Positions 1 through 5,729 of a stretch of 7,321 nucleotides of DNA are shown here, in pieces. The DNA is taken from assembly GCA_021816505.1 (NCBI GenBank), contig JAKAXS010000095.1, positions 1 to 7,321 on the forward strand, given 5' to 3'. A program made the position numbers and the translations under genes. Each line of letters starts with the position of its first letter. Position 1 is the stretch's first letter. The notes beneath the pieces were generated by a model. It was not told where the DNA came from and did no database searches. It saw only the letters and a list, made by a program, of their open reading frames with translations. This DNA is from Pseudomonadota bacterium (GTDB lineage: Bacteria; Pseudomonadota; Alphaproteobacteria; Rhizobiales; Hyphomicrobiaceae).

Positions 1-754
1 ATCTATGGGGATCGGCTCGGGGGTCGTCTACGACTCCGACGGCGGACGCGAGTACGCCGAGTGTCTGTTGAAGATGAAATTCCTCACCGACCCGCCGAAG
101 ACGTTCGAATTGATCGAAACGCTGATGTGGGAAAAGGGCAGCGGTTATGTTCTGCTCGGCGGTCACCTCGACCGGTTGAAGGCGTCGGCGCGGTATTTCG
201 GGTTTACGTGCGATCTCGAAACGGTGCGCACGGCGCTCACTGCGCGGGCGGCGGAGATCGATGCGCCGCGGGCGCGCGTCCGCATGACGCTCGCCGAGGA
301 CGGTGCCGTCTCCATCACGGCAACACCGCTGGAAGCGGCACCCGCAACGCCGCCGATCATGCGCTACGTCATTTCCGACACGCGGGTGAACAGCGCCGAC
401 GCGTTTCTCTACCATAAGACGACGCGCCGCGACCTCTACGACGGCGAGTGGCAGCATTTTCACGACACGGCCGGTGCCGACGAGGTGATCTATCTCAACG
501 AGCGCGGTGAGCTGGCCGAGGGCAGCCGTACGAACATCTTCCTGAAAGTGGATGGCCGGTTGGTCACCCCGGTGCTGAGTTCGGGCCTGCTGCCGGGCGT
601 GCTGCGTGCCGATCTGCTCGCGAGCGGGGAGGTGCAGGAGGCGGTCCTGACGCTGAAGGATCTCGAGGCGGCCGACGAGGTTTACCTGGGCAATTCCGTG
701 CGCGGCTTGTTGGTGGCGAAGCCGCTGATTCACACCAAGTCGGTACAGCAATAA
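1..754 (+). CDS. Bifunctional aminodeoxychorismate synthase component I / 4-amino-4-deoxychorismate lyase (PabB-PabC fusion), 5' truncated by the window
   Basis: The gene makes p-aminobenzoate for folate: PabB aminates chorismate to aminodeoxychorismate, and PabC, a PLP enzyme of aminotransferase class IV, releases pyruvate to give PABA. The frame is open to the left edge, with its first whole codon at base 2, so the ATG at 5 is internal. Numbering from that Met, residues 1-28 carry the C-terminal end of a chorismate-binding domain (GIGSGVVYDSD, then REYAECLLK). A PabC domain follows: FLYHKTTRRDLYD with K138 as the expected PLP-binding lysine, GELAEGSRTNIFL near 168-180, LLPGVLR near 195-201 and GNSVRG near 229-234. 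Fusion of the two domains is known in bacteria. Most of the PabB part lies outside the window, so its active site cannot be judged. The stop is TAA at 752-754. A separate branched-chain aminotransferase is unlikely because the chorismate-binding tail is joined in frame. Confidence 0.9.
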   Translation, partial: SMGIGSGVVYDSDGGREYAECLLKMKFLTDPPKTFELIETLMWEKGSGYVLLGGHLDRLKASARYFGFTCDLETVRTALTARAAEIDAPRARVRMTLAEDGAVSITATPLEAAPATPPIMRYVISDTRVNSADAFLYHKTTRRDLYDGEWQHFHDTAGADEVIYLNERGELAEGSRTNIFLKVDGRLVTPVLSSGLLPGVLRADLLASGEVQEAVLTLKDLEAADEVYLGNSVRGLLVAKPLIHTKSVQQ

Positions 755-771
755 TGGCATTGGCCATCCCC

Positions 772-798
772 TTCATGCACAGAACATGAACGTTTTTT
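772..798 (+). terminator. Possible weak rho-independent terminator after the pabBC fusion
   Basis: A perfect 6-bp inverted repeat (TTCATG at 772-777, CATGAA at 785-790) with a 7-base loop is followed after CG by six T residues (793-798). Position between the fusion gene's stop and the next gene suits a terminator. The stem is short and AT-rich, so efficiency is doubtful and partial readthrough into 848-3550 is possible. Confidence 0.4.
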
Positions 799-847
799 CA
801 CCTAATTCGGCCCTGTCCTGTCTAAACCGCCGTGCTAAGTTTGCCGG

Positions 848-3550
848 ATGAGCCAGAAGCCGCCGCCATTCGTCAATCGCGTGCTGGAGCGCAAGGTCGC
901 GCGAGCGCGTTGGGCTGGATTGTTCGAACAGCTTTGGTTGCGATTTTGGATTGTCGGTGCGGTCGCGGCGGTGTTCGCGCTCGCGTCGTTCGCCGGGCTC
1001 TGGGAGAACCTGTCCAAGCCGGTCCACATCGCCGTCCTGGTGGCCTTCGCGATCGCCGCGCTAGCCGGCCTGTTCTACGCCGGACCGTTGCGTTGGCTGA
1101 CGCGGGACGAAGCGTTGCGCCGGATCGAGGCGGTCTCCGGCATTCCCCATCGCCCGGCCTCATCTTATGAAGACACGCTGTCGTCGACTGAAGCAGGCAA
1201 CCCTGCCACGGCAACGTTGTGGGCGGCGCACCGCGTGCGCATGCTGGCGCTGCTGCAGAAGCTTCGCGTCGGACCGCCGCGTCCGCGCACGCACCGCTTC
1301 GATCCCTATGCGGTGCGTTCGCTTCTGGTGCTCGGCGTCATTGCCCTTGCGGGGTTGAACTGGGGCAGCATCAGCGAGCGGCTGAAATCAGCCTTCAGTT
1401 TTGGCCCTGGCGTGCTCGCGACGGCGCGGCTCGATGCCTGGGTGTCGCCGCCGCCGTATACCGCACGCCCTCCGGTCATGCTGGCCGACGGTGCCAAGCC
1501 GCTCGATGCCATCGCCGGTGGCGCCGGCGTCAAGCCGGCGGAGGTGCCGGTCAACAGCACGTTGATCGCTCGCCTTTCCGGTGTCGACGACGCCCGGCTT
1601 GCCTTGGAGGTGCTGCCCGAGGGGGCAAAGACGCCGGTACGCGTCGAGCCGCAGCCGACGAAGAAGGCGGGGCTCATACAGGACGCCGCCGAACTGCGTT
1701 TTGAACTGAAGGAGAATGCCGCGATCCGCGTTTTGAGCGGCTCCAGCGAGCTTGCCGCCTGGAAGGTGGTGATCATTCCCGACGCGCTGCCCACGATCGA
1801 GATGAGCAAGACTCCGGAGGTGACCGCGCGTGGGTCGATGAAGCTCACCTACAAGGTGAAGGACGACTACGGCGTCTCGGGCGCCGAGGCCAAAGTGGCG
1901 CGCGTTGCGCCGAGAGCGGCAGATCCGGCAAAGGCCTGGGCGCAGCCTGAGGCGTTGAAGGGCCCACGCTGGCCGAAAGAGCGCCCGCCGCAGCTGACCC
2001 TCAAGGTGCCGCCCGGTAACACGAAGGAGGGCGAAGCCAGCACCTATATCGAATTCGGCTCGCACCCGTGGTCCGGCCAGCGCGTGCAGCTGACGCTGGA
2101 AGCCAAGGATGTCGCCGGCCAGATCGGCCGCAGCCGCACGATAGAGATCAAGCTGCCGCAGCGCCGCTTTACCAAGCCCCTTGCGCGGGCCGTGATCGAG
2201 CAGCGTGCCAAGCTTGTCGAAGACCACCGCTATCGCGATCAGGTTGTCACCGCGCTCGATGCGCTGACGATGGAGCCGGAGGGCTTCATCGACGATACGC
2301 GCATCTATCTGGGCCTGCGCACAGCCTCCTACCGCCTGCAGGGCGACCGGACACGGTCCGGCATGAAGAGCGTGGTGAAGCAGCTGTGGGACGTGGCGCT
2401 GAAAATCGAGGACGGCGATCTCTCCGACGCCGAGAAAGCTCTTCGCGAGGCGCAGGAGAAACTTTCGAAGCTGCTTGAGGAAGGCGCCTCGGAAGAAGAG
2501 ATCAAGCAGGCGATGCAAGAGCTGCGCGATGCCATGAACAATTACATGGAGCAGCTCGCCAAGGACCAGGGCGACCAGCAACCCTTCGATGGCCAGAACC
2601 AGGACATGCAGTCCATGTCGCAGCAGGACATGCAGCGCATGATGGACAACCTGGAGGAGATGGCGAAGAACGGCTCACGCGAAGAAGCCCAGCAAATGCT
2701 CTCGGAAATGCGCGACATGATGGAGCGCATGCAGCAGGGCAAGATGGACCGCGAGCAGGCCGAGAAGAACGAAGAGATGCTGAAGCTCATGGATGAGCTG
2801 GGCGGCGTCGTCGGCGATCAGCAGAAGCTGATGGACGAGACCTTCAAGGAACGTCGCGAGCAGGGCCGCACGCCGCGCAATCCGCAGCAAAAGGATCAGC
2901 AGCGTTTCGGCGCGGAGAACAACTCCGGTCCGCAACAGCGCGGCGACCGTTCGGACAAGTCGGGACAGCGCAAGGGCCAACGCGGTCAGGGCGAGCAGGG
3001 TCAGCAAGGCGGCCAGGCGCAGGGTCAGGGCCAGCAGCAACCCGGCGAAGGTGACGGCGAGGGCCAGCGCGGCCAGGGCCAGGAGGGCCGCGAAGGCTTG
3101 AATCAGCGCCAACGGGCTCTGCGTGATCGGCTCGGTCAGCTGCAGCGCGGCATCAACGAGAAGGGCGGCCAGCCGTCCGAGCAGTTGGAAGGCGCCAAGG
3201 AATCCATGCAGGCCGCGGAAGATGCGCTGGAACGGGGCGATCTCGAAGGCGCGACCGACGAGCAAGCACGGGCTCTGGACCAGATGCGGCAGGGCGCCCA
3301 GCAAATGGCGCAAGAGATGATGAAGAATATGCCGAGCCGCATGGGCCAGAACGGCGACACGCCGCGCGACCCGCTCGGTCGCCCGCAACGTTCGCAGGGT
3401 CCCGACCTCGGGACGGCCGTGAAGGTGCCCGAGCAGATCGACATGCAGCGGGCTCGCGAGATCCTGGAAGAGCTGCGGCGCCGCCTGGGCGATGCCCAAC
3501 GTCCGGCCATGGAGCTGGACTATCTGGAACGGCTTCTGAAGCGGTTCTGA
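848..3550 (+). CDS. TIGR02302 / DUF4175 family membrane-anchored protein with Gln/Gly-rich C-terminal region
   Basis: Function is unknown. The 900 residues match the family pattern: long alphaproteobacterial proteins with two or three N-terminal membrane helices and a long Q/G-rich tail. Hydrophobic segments lie at about 32-52, 59-79 and 155-173. A folded region follows, including a KVKDDYGV motif near 336-343 and beta-type segments to about 435. From about 500 to 670 the protein is predicted by eye to be helical and coiled-coil-like, rich in Met, Gln, Glu and Lys. Residues about 672-748 are low-complexity Q/G/R/E. A charged helical region (about 751-830) and a conserved-looking C-terminal helix ending LDYLERLLKRF close the protein. 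With three helices the large C-terminal part could be periplasmic; this is inference. ATG 848 is the only start after an in-frame TAA at 836-838. Its ribosome site is weak. It stands alone, 93 bases after pabBC and 119 bases before the next gene. Confidence 0.9.
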   Translation: MSQKPPPFVNRVLERKVARARWAGLFEQLWLRFWIVGAVAAVFALASFAGLWENLSKPVHIAVLVAFAIAALAGLFYAGPLRWLTRDEALRRIEAVSGIPHRPASSYEDTLSSTEAGNPATATLWAAHRVRMLALLQKLRVGPPRPRTHRFDPYAVRSLLVLGVIALAGLNWGSISERLKSAFSFGPGVLATARLDAWVSPPPYTARPPVMLADGAKPLDAIAGGAGVKPAEVPVNSTLIARLSGVDDARLALEVLPEGAKTPVRVEPQPTKKAGLIQDAAELRFELKENAAIRVLSGSSELAAWKVVIIPDALPTIEMSKTPEVTARGSMKLTYKVKDDYGVSGAEAKVARVAPRAADPAKAWAQPEALKGPRWPKERPPQLTLKVPPGNTKEGEASTYIEFGSHPWSGQRVQLTLEAKDVAGQIGRSRTIEIKLPQRRFTKPLARAVIEQRAKLVEDHRYRDQVVTALDALTMEPEGFIDDTRIYLGLRTASYRLQGDRTRSGMKSVVKQLWDVALKIEDGDLSDAEKALREAQEKLSKLLEEGASEEEIKQAMQELRDAMNNYMEQLAKDQGDQQPFDGQNQDMQSMSQQDMQRMMDNLEEMAKNGSREEAQQMLSEMRDMMERMQQGKMDREQAEKNEEMLKLMDELGGVVGDQQKLMDETFKERREQGRTPRNPQQKDQQRFGAENNSGPQQRGDRSDKSGQRKGQRGQGEQGQQGGQAQGQGQQQPGEGDGEGQRGQGQEGREGLNQRQRALRDRLGQLQRGINEKGGQPSEQLEGAKESMQAAEDALERGDLEGATDEQARALDQMRQGAQQMAQEMMKNMPSRMGQNGDTPRDPLGRPQRSQGPDLGTAVKVPEQIDMQRAREILEELRRRLGDAQRPAMELDYLERLLKRF
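2945..3091 (+). repeat. Imperfect GGYCAG-type coding repeat (Gln/Gly/Arg/Glu low-complexity tract)
   Basis: This stretch of the DUF4175-family gene encodes roughly residues 700-748, made almost only of Gly, Gln, Arg and Glu with frequent GQ pairs. At the DNA level it is a degenerate series of units such as GGTCAG, GGCCAG and GGGCCAG without fixed spacing. It is a protein low-complexity linker, not a CRISPR or intergenic repeat. Such tracts can change length by slippage between strains. Confidence 0.75.
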
Positions 3551-3604
3551 CCGATCTGCCCAGGTGTGCGGGATACCTAGCCAAACACTAGCATAGACGA
3601 CGAG

Positions 3605-3621
3605 GCTGGCCTTCGGCCGGC
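3605..3621 (+). other. GC-rich hairpin upstream of the DUF486 gene
   Basis: Seven paired bases (GCTGGCC at 3605-3611 with GGCCGGC at 3615-3621, one G-T pair) flank a 3-base TTC loop. No T run follows, so it is not a standard intrinsic terminator. It lies between two genes and may be a transcript end structure for 848-3550 or part of the leader of the next operon. Confidence 0.4.
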
Positions 3622-3655
3622 GGTCTGATATGCCGTCGGTTGTAACCCTCTCTTC

Positions 3656-3661
3656 GAGGAG
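3656..3661 (+). promoter_or_regulatory. Strong ribosome binding site deciding a GTG start
   Basis: GAGGAG lies 8 bases before GTG 3670. In that frame an in-frame TAA at 3643-3645 precedes it and no other start codon lies between, so the site fixes GTG 3670 as the start of the DUF486 gene and marks the head of the three-gene operon. Confidence 0.8.
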
Positions 3662-3669
3662 CCGAACCT

Positions 3670-4035
3670 GTGTCGTACGCCGCCTGGTCCCCCTATCTCC
3701 TGCCGATCGCATTGCTGGCTGCGTCGAACGTCTTCATGACGTATGCGTGGTATGGTCACCTGACCGACAAGACGACGCCGATCTGGGGCGCCGTGCTGTT
3801 CAGCTGGTTCATCGCGCTGTTCGAGTACTGCCTGGCGGTTCCCGCCAATCGCATCGGGCACGCCGTCTATTCGGCTGCCCAGCTGAAAACCATTCAGGAA
3901 GTGATGACGCTGGCCGTATTCGCCGGCTTCTCGGTGGTGGTGCTAAAAGAGCCGCTGACGCTCAATCACCTGGTGGGCTTCGCGTTCATTATTCTCGGCG
4001 CCTATTTCATCTTCCACGGGCCTATTTCGACATGA
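3670..4035 (+). CDS. DUF486 (DMT-like) small integral membrane protein
   Basis: A 121-residue inner-membrane protein of the DUF486 family, related to drug/metabolite-transporter-like four-helix proteins; its substrate is unknown. Hydrophobic segments are at about 9-28, 38-56, 78-93 and 99-117, which fits a four-helix protein of normal family length. The diagnostic central motif is present: FEYCLAVPANRIGH near 51-64, followed by QLKTIQE near 71-77. The start is GTG with a good GAGGAG site 8 bases upstream. The TGA stop (4033-4035) overlaps the ATG of the next gene by four bases (ATGA), so translation of the two is probably coupled. This is the first gene of a three-gene operon. A functional link to the downstream soluble proteins is not obvious from sequence. 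Confidence 0.9.
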   Translation: MSYAAWSPYLLPIALLAASNVFMTYAWYGHLTDKTTPIWGAVLFSWFIALFEYCLAVPANRIGHAVYSAAQLKTIQEVMTLAVFAGFSVVVLKEPLTLNHLVGFAFIILGAYFIFHGPIST

Positions 4036-4622
4036 CCAATCTCGCCGCAACGCTCTCAGCGATCGACGCCGCAAACGCGGACGATCCGTCGCGCGTGACG
4101 GTCGATGGCGTCAGCCGCCCGGCGGAACTCGTCTATGGCGAGCGCATGTCGGCCGTTCTGGAAACGCTTTATCCTGACGCCAGCGAAGCGCTCCGTCTCG
4201 GCGCGCGCGCGCAGCATATCCGCCGCTGGACCGTTCCTCGCGCCAGCTATCCGATGGACCGCACAGGCTATCTGCGCTGGCGCACGGATCTGAAGCGCAA
4301 GCACGCGGAGATGGCCGGCGAGATTATGCGGGCGAACGGTTACGCCGATGGCGTGATCGCACGCGTCGGTTCGCTCATCCGCAAGGAACGGCTCAAGCAG
4401 GATGCCGAAGCGCAAGCGCTGGAAGACATCGCCTGCATCGTGTTCCTGCAGCACTACGTCGACGAATTCGCCGCCAAGCATGACGACGACAAGCTGATCG
4501 CGATCCTGCGCAAGACGTGGGCGAAGATGTCGCCGCATGGGCACGCTGCGGCTCTGAAGTTGCCCTTGTCCGAGCGTGTCGCCGGGCTCGTCGGCCGCGC
4601 TCTGCAGGACGATCCGGCATGA
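4032..4622 (+). CDS. DUF4202 family protein, function unknown
   Basis: A soluble 196-residue protein, about the usual length for the DUF4202 family; no signal peptide or membrane helix is visible. Family-typical segments, in order: ELVYGERMSAVLETL near 32-46, RAQHIRRWTVPRASYP near 59-74, GYLRWRTDLKRKHAE near 79-93, QALEDIACIVFL near 128-139 and KTWAKMSPHG near 161-170. His62, His91 and Glu131-Asp132 sit in helical contexts that resemble an HD-type metal site, but this is only a reading by eye. The ATG at 4032 overlaps the upstream stop as ATGA, and the stop TGA overlaps the ATG of the next gene the same way. The frame is open further upstream to 3630, but that part lies across the DUF486 gene and is a shadow. 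There is no clear ribosome site, which fits coupled translation. Direct coupling to a chelatase suggests a role near tetrapyrrole or sulfur/nitrogen assimilation (inference). Confidence 0.85.
   Translation: MTNLAATLSAIDAANADDPSRVTVDGVSRPAELVYGERMSAVLETLYPDASEALRLGARAQHIRRWTVPRASYPMDRTGYLRWRTDLKRKHAEMAGEIMRANGYADGVIARVGSLIRKERLKQDAEAQALEDIACIVFLQHYVDEFAAKHDDDKLIAILRKTWAKMSPHGHAAALKLPLSERVAGLVGRALQDDPA
4606..4609 (+). promoter_or_regulatory. Ribosome binding site inside the DUF4202 gene for the chelatase
   Basis: AGGA, within GCAGGACG, lies 9 bases before ATG 4619. It supports 4619 as the true start of the chelatase gene rather than the longer open frame beginning at 4517, whose extra 34 residues are Arg-rich and would overlap DUF4202. 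Confidence 0.6.
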
Positions 4623-5371
4623 GCCTCAACGGCGCAGCCAATGGACGCGCACGCCCCGAGACGGCCGTCGTTCTTGCTGCGCACGGTGATCGAGGCGGTG
4701 CGTTCGCCAACACCGCGTTGCTTGCCCATCGCAGCTTGCTGGCCGATTCCGGATGCTTTGCCGTTGTTACGGCCGGCGTCTTGAAAGGCGAGCCTACGCT
4801 GGAGACGGCCCTGGCCGAGGCAAAGGCCAGCGGTGCGTCCCGCGTCGTCGTCTATCCCTTTTTCATGGCCGATGGCTTCTTCGTGCGCACGCGATTGTCC
4901 GAGCGCGTCGCAGCAGCGGGCTTGACGGGGCGGTGGGAAATTTTCCCGCCGCTCGGTGTCGATCCCGGTCTGCCCGATCTCATGCTGACGCACGCGGAGT
5001 CGGCCGCCGCTGCCGCCGGCTTTGATCCGGCCGCCACGACGCTGGTGGTCGCCGGTCACGGCTCGAAATTCGGTCCGGCCTCGGCCGACGCGACACGGGC
5101 GGTCGCTTCGGCAATTGAAGACGCTCGCGTTTTTGCGAGCGTGACGTCGGCGTTCCTGGAAGAGCCTCCCTCGATCGAAGAGGCGTTGCGCGCCGCAACA
5201 GAGCCGGTCGTCGTCTCCGGATTTTTCTCCGGCGACGGCATGCACGCGGCAGACGACGTGCCTGCTGCAGTTGCGAAGAGCAAGGTTAAGGCGATTTACG
5301 CCGGCCCGATCGGCGGCGAGCCGGCCGTGGGAGCGCTCATTCTTTCGCGGTTAAGAGCAGCTATCGGATGA
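4619..5371 (+). CDS. Two-domain CbiX/SirB-like sirohydrochlorin chelatase family protein
   Basis: A 250-residue cytosolic protein made of two CbiX-like halves. This family inserts ferrous iron (siroheme) or cobalt (cobalamin) into sirohydrochlorin. The first half has VVLAAHGDRGG near 17-27 (His22) and VVVYPFFMADGFFVRTRL near 76-93. The second has VVAGHGSKFG near 143-152 (His147) and VVVSGFFSGDGMHAADDVP near 197-215 (His209). In the second half the two expected catalytic/metal His are both present. In the first half the second position is occupied by Phe (GFFVR) where families usually have GxH, so only the C-terminal half has the full pair. The start ATG 4619 overlaps the DUF4202 stop as ATGA and has an AGGA site. 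It is the last gene of the operon. Metal specificity cannot be told from sequence. A specialised relative with another substrate is possible, given the HGDRGG variant of the usual HGSR motif. Confidence 0.82.
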   Translation: MSLNGAANGRARPETAVVLAAHGDRGGAFANTALLAHRSLLADSGCFAVVTAGVLKGEPTLETALAEAKASGASRVVVYPFFMADGFFVRTRLSERVAAAGLTGRWEIFPPLGVDPGLPDLMLTHAESAAAAAGFDPAATTLVVAGHGSKFGPASADATRAVASAIEDARVFASVTSAFLEEPPSIEEALRAATEPVVVSGFFSGDGMHAADDVPAAVAKSKVKAIYAGPIGGEPAVGALILSRLRAAIG

Positions 5372-5402
5372 ACCGATATTCATCTGATGCGTTTAAATTT
5401 TT
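5362..5402 (+). terminator. Probable rho-independent terminator overlapping the chelatase stop codon
   Basis: Bases 5363-5372 pair with 5379-5388 (ten pairs, one G-T) around the 6-base loop CCGATA. A T-rich tail (TTTAAATTTTT) begins at 5392, after GCG. The upstream arm contains the TGA stop of the chelatase gene (5369-5371). A competing smaller hairpin, TATCGG with CCGATA (5362-5367 and 5373-5378), uses part of the same sequence. The place at the end of the operon fits termination; the imperfect T tract lowers confidence. Confidence 0.55.
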
Positions 5403-5457
5403 CGGGAACGCCCACTGACCTGCTCGCGAAAAAGTCCTAAAGGTAGATAACAAATCG

Positions 5458-5485
5458 ATGACAGCCAGCATGACGCGTTCATGAC
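5458..5485 (+). repeat. Three spaced ATGAC motifs upstream of the sulfatase gene
   Basis: ATGAC occurs at 5458, 5470 and 5481, that is, at 12 and 11 base spacing, close to one helical turn; the first and third extend to ATGACAGC. They lie in the 154-base gap before the sulfatase frame, 41-68 bases upstream of its ATG at 5526. They could be operator half-sites or chance. I see no convincing -35/-10 pair here. Confidence 0.3.
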
Positions 5486-5525
5486 AGCTAAGTGCAGGTA
5501 CGGCACGTAAGAACGGCACACCAGA

Positions 5526-5699
5526 ATGACCGATCAAACAGTTGGCCAACAACGCAGAGGAAACCTCGCCGGCGCGCTGAAGACGGCGCTTAACGAGCCG
5601 TCGAAATCCACCTTTCTGAAGCCCATTCACGTCTATGCCGTCATCGCGCTCGCCGTTCTAGGCGTTGGCCGCTATTTCAATCTTTATGAGGCCTCCTAG
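5526..5699 (+). CDS. N-terminal piece of the sulfatase-like gene, ended by an in-frame TAG
   Basis: ATG 5526 opens a 57-residue frame beginning MTDQTVGQQRRGNLAG; an in-frame TAA at 5508-5510 bounds it upstream and there is no other start between. It has a basic, hydrophilic start and one hydrophobic segment at about 33-52 (PIHVYAVIALAVLGVGRYF), as in a first membrane helix with a cytoplasmic N-terminus. The frame ends at TAG 5697-5699 and, if read through, continues as PNKAFVNCVT straight into the downstream sulfatase frame with no shift. Codon use (GC-rich third positions) is the same on both sides of the TAG. It is most simply the 5' end of the same gene, separated by a nonsense mutation, a sequencing error or a real readthrough codon. 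A stand-alone small membrane protein is less likely. The ribosome site is weak. Confidence 0.65.
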   Translation: MTDQTVGQQRRGNLAGALKTALNEPSKSTFLKPIHVYAVIALAVLGVGRYFNLYEAS

Positions 5700-5729
5700 C
5701 CCAATAAGGCGTTCGTCAACTGCGTTACG

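Noticed and set aside
754..767. 5-bp hairpin ATGGC/GCCAT just after the pabBC stop
   Set aside because: It is short and has no T run; the next inverted repeat (772-790) with T6 is the better terminator candidate.
2945..3091. Possible CRISPR or tandem-repeat array
   Set aside because: Units are short, irregular and in frame, and encode a Gln/Gly-rich linker; there are no spacers of constant length.
1388..3712. Two long - strand open frames (1388-2581 and 2675-3712) opposite the DUF4175-family gene
   Set aside because: They are antisense shadows. The lower one is Leu/Ala-rich simply because the + strand codes for Gln/Glu/Gly-rich sequence.
3630..4031. Upstream extension of the DUF4202 frame to 3630
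   Set aside because: It lies across the well-supported DUF486 gene, is Arg-rich and has no family similarity; the ATGA overlap at 4032 gives a natural start.
4517..4618. Upstream extension of the chelatase frame
   Set aside because: The extra 34 residues are Arg/Ala-rich and overlap the DUF4202 C-terminus; ATG 4619 has a ribosome site and an ATGA junction.
5458..5510. Tiny frames beginning at ATG 5458 and ATG 5481 as leader peptides
   Set aside because: They encode only 8-9 residues, have no good ribosome site and no codon pattern typical of attenuation.
5697..5699. TAG read as pyrrolysine
   Set aside because: Pyrrolysine use is not expected in an alphaproteobacterium, and no PylT/PylS-like gene is visible in the window. 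Ordinary nonsense, error or suppression is simpler.
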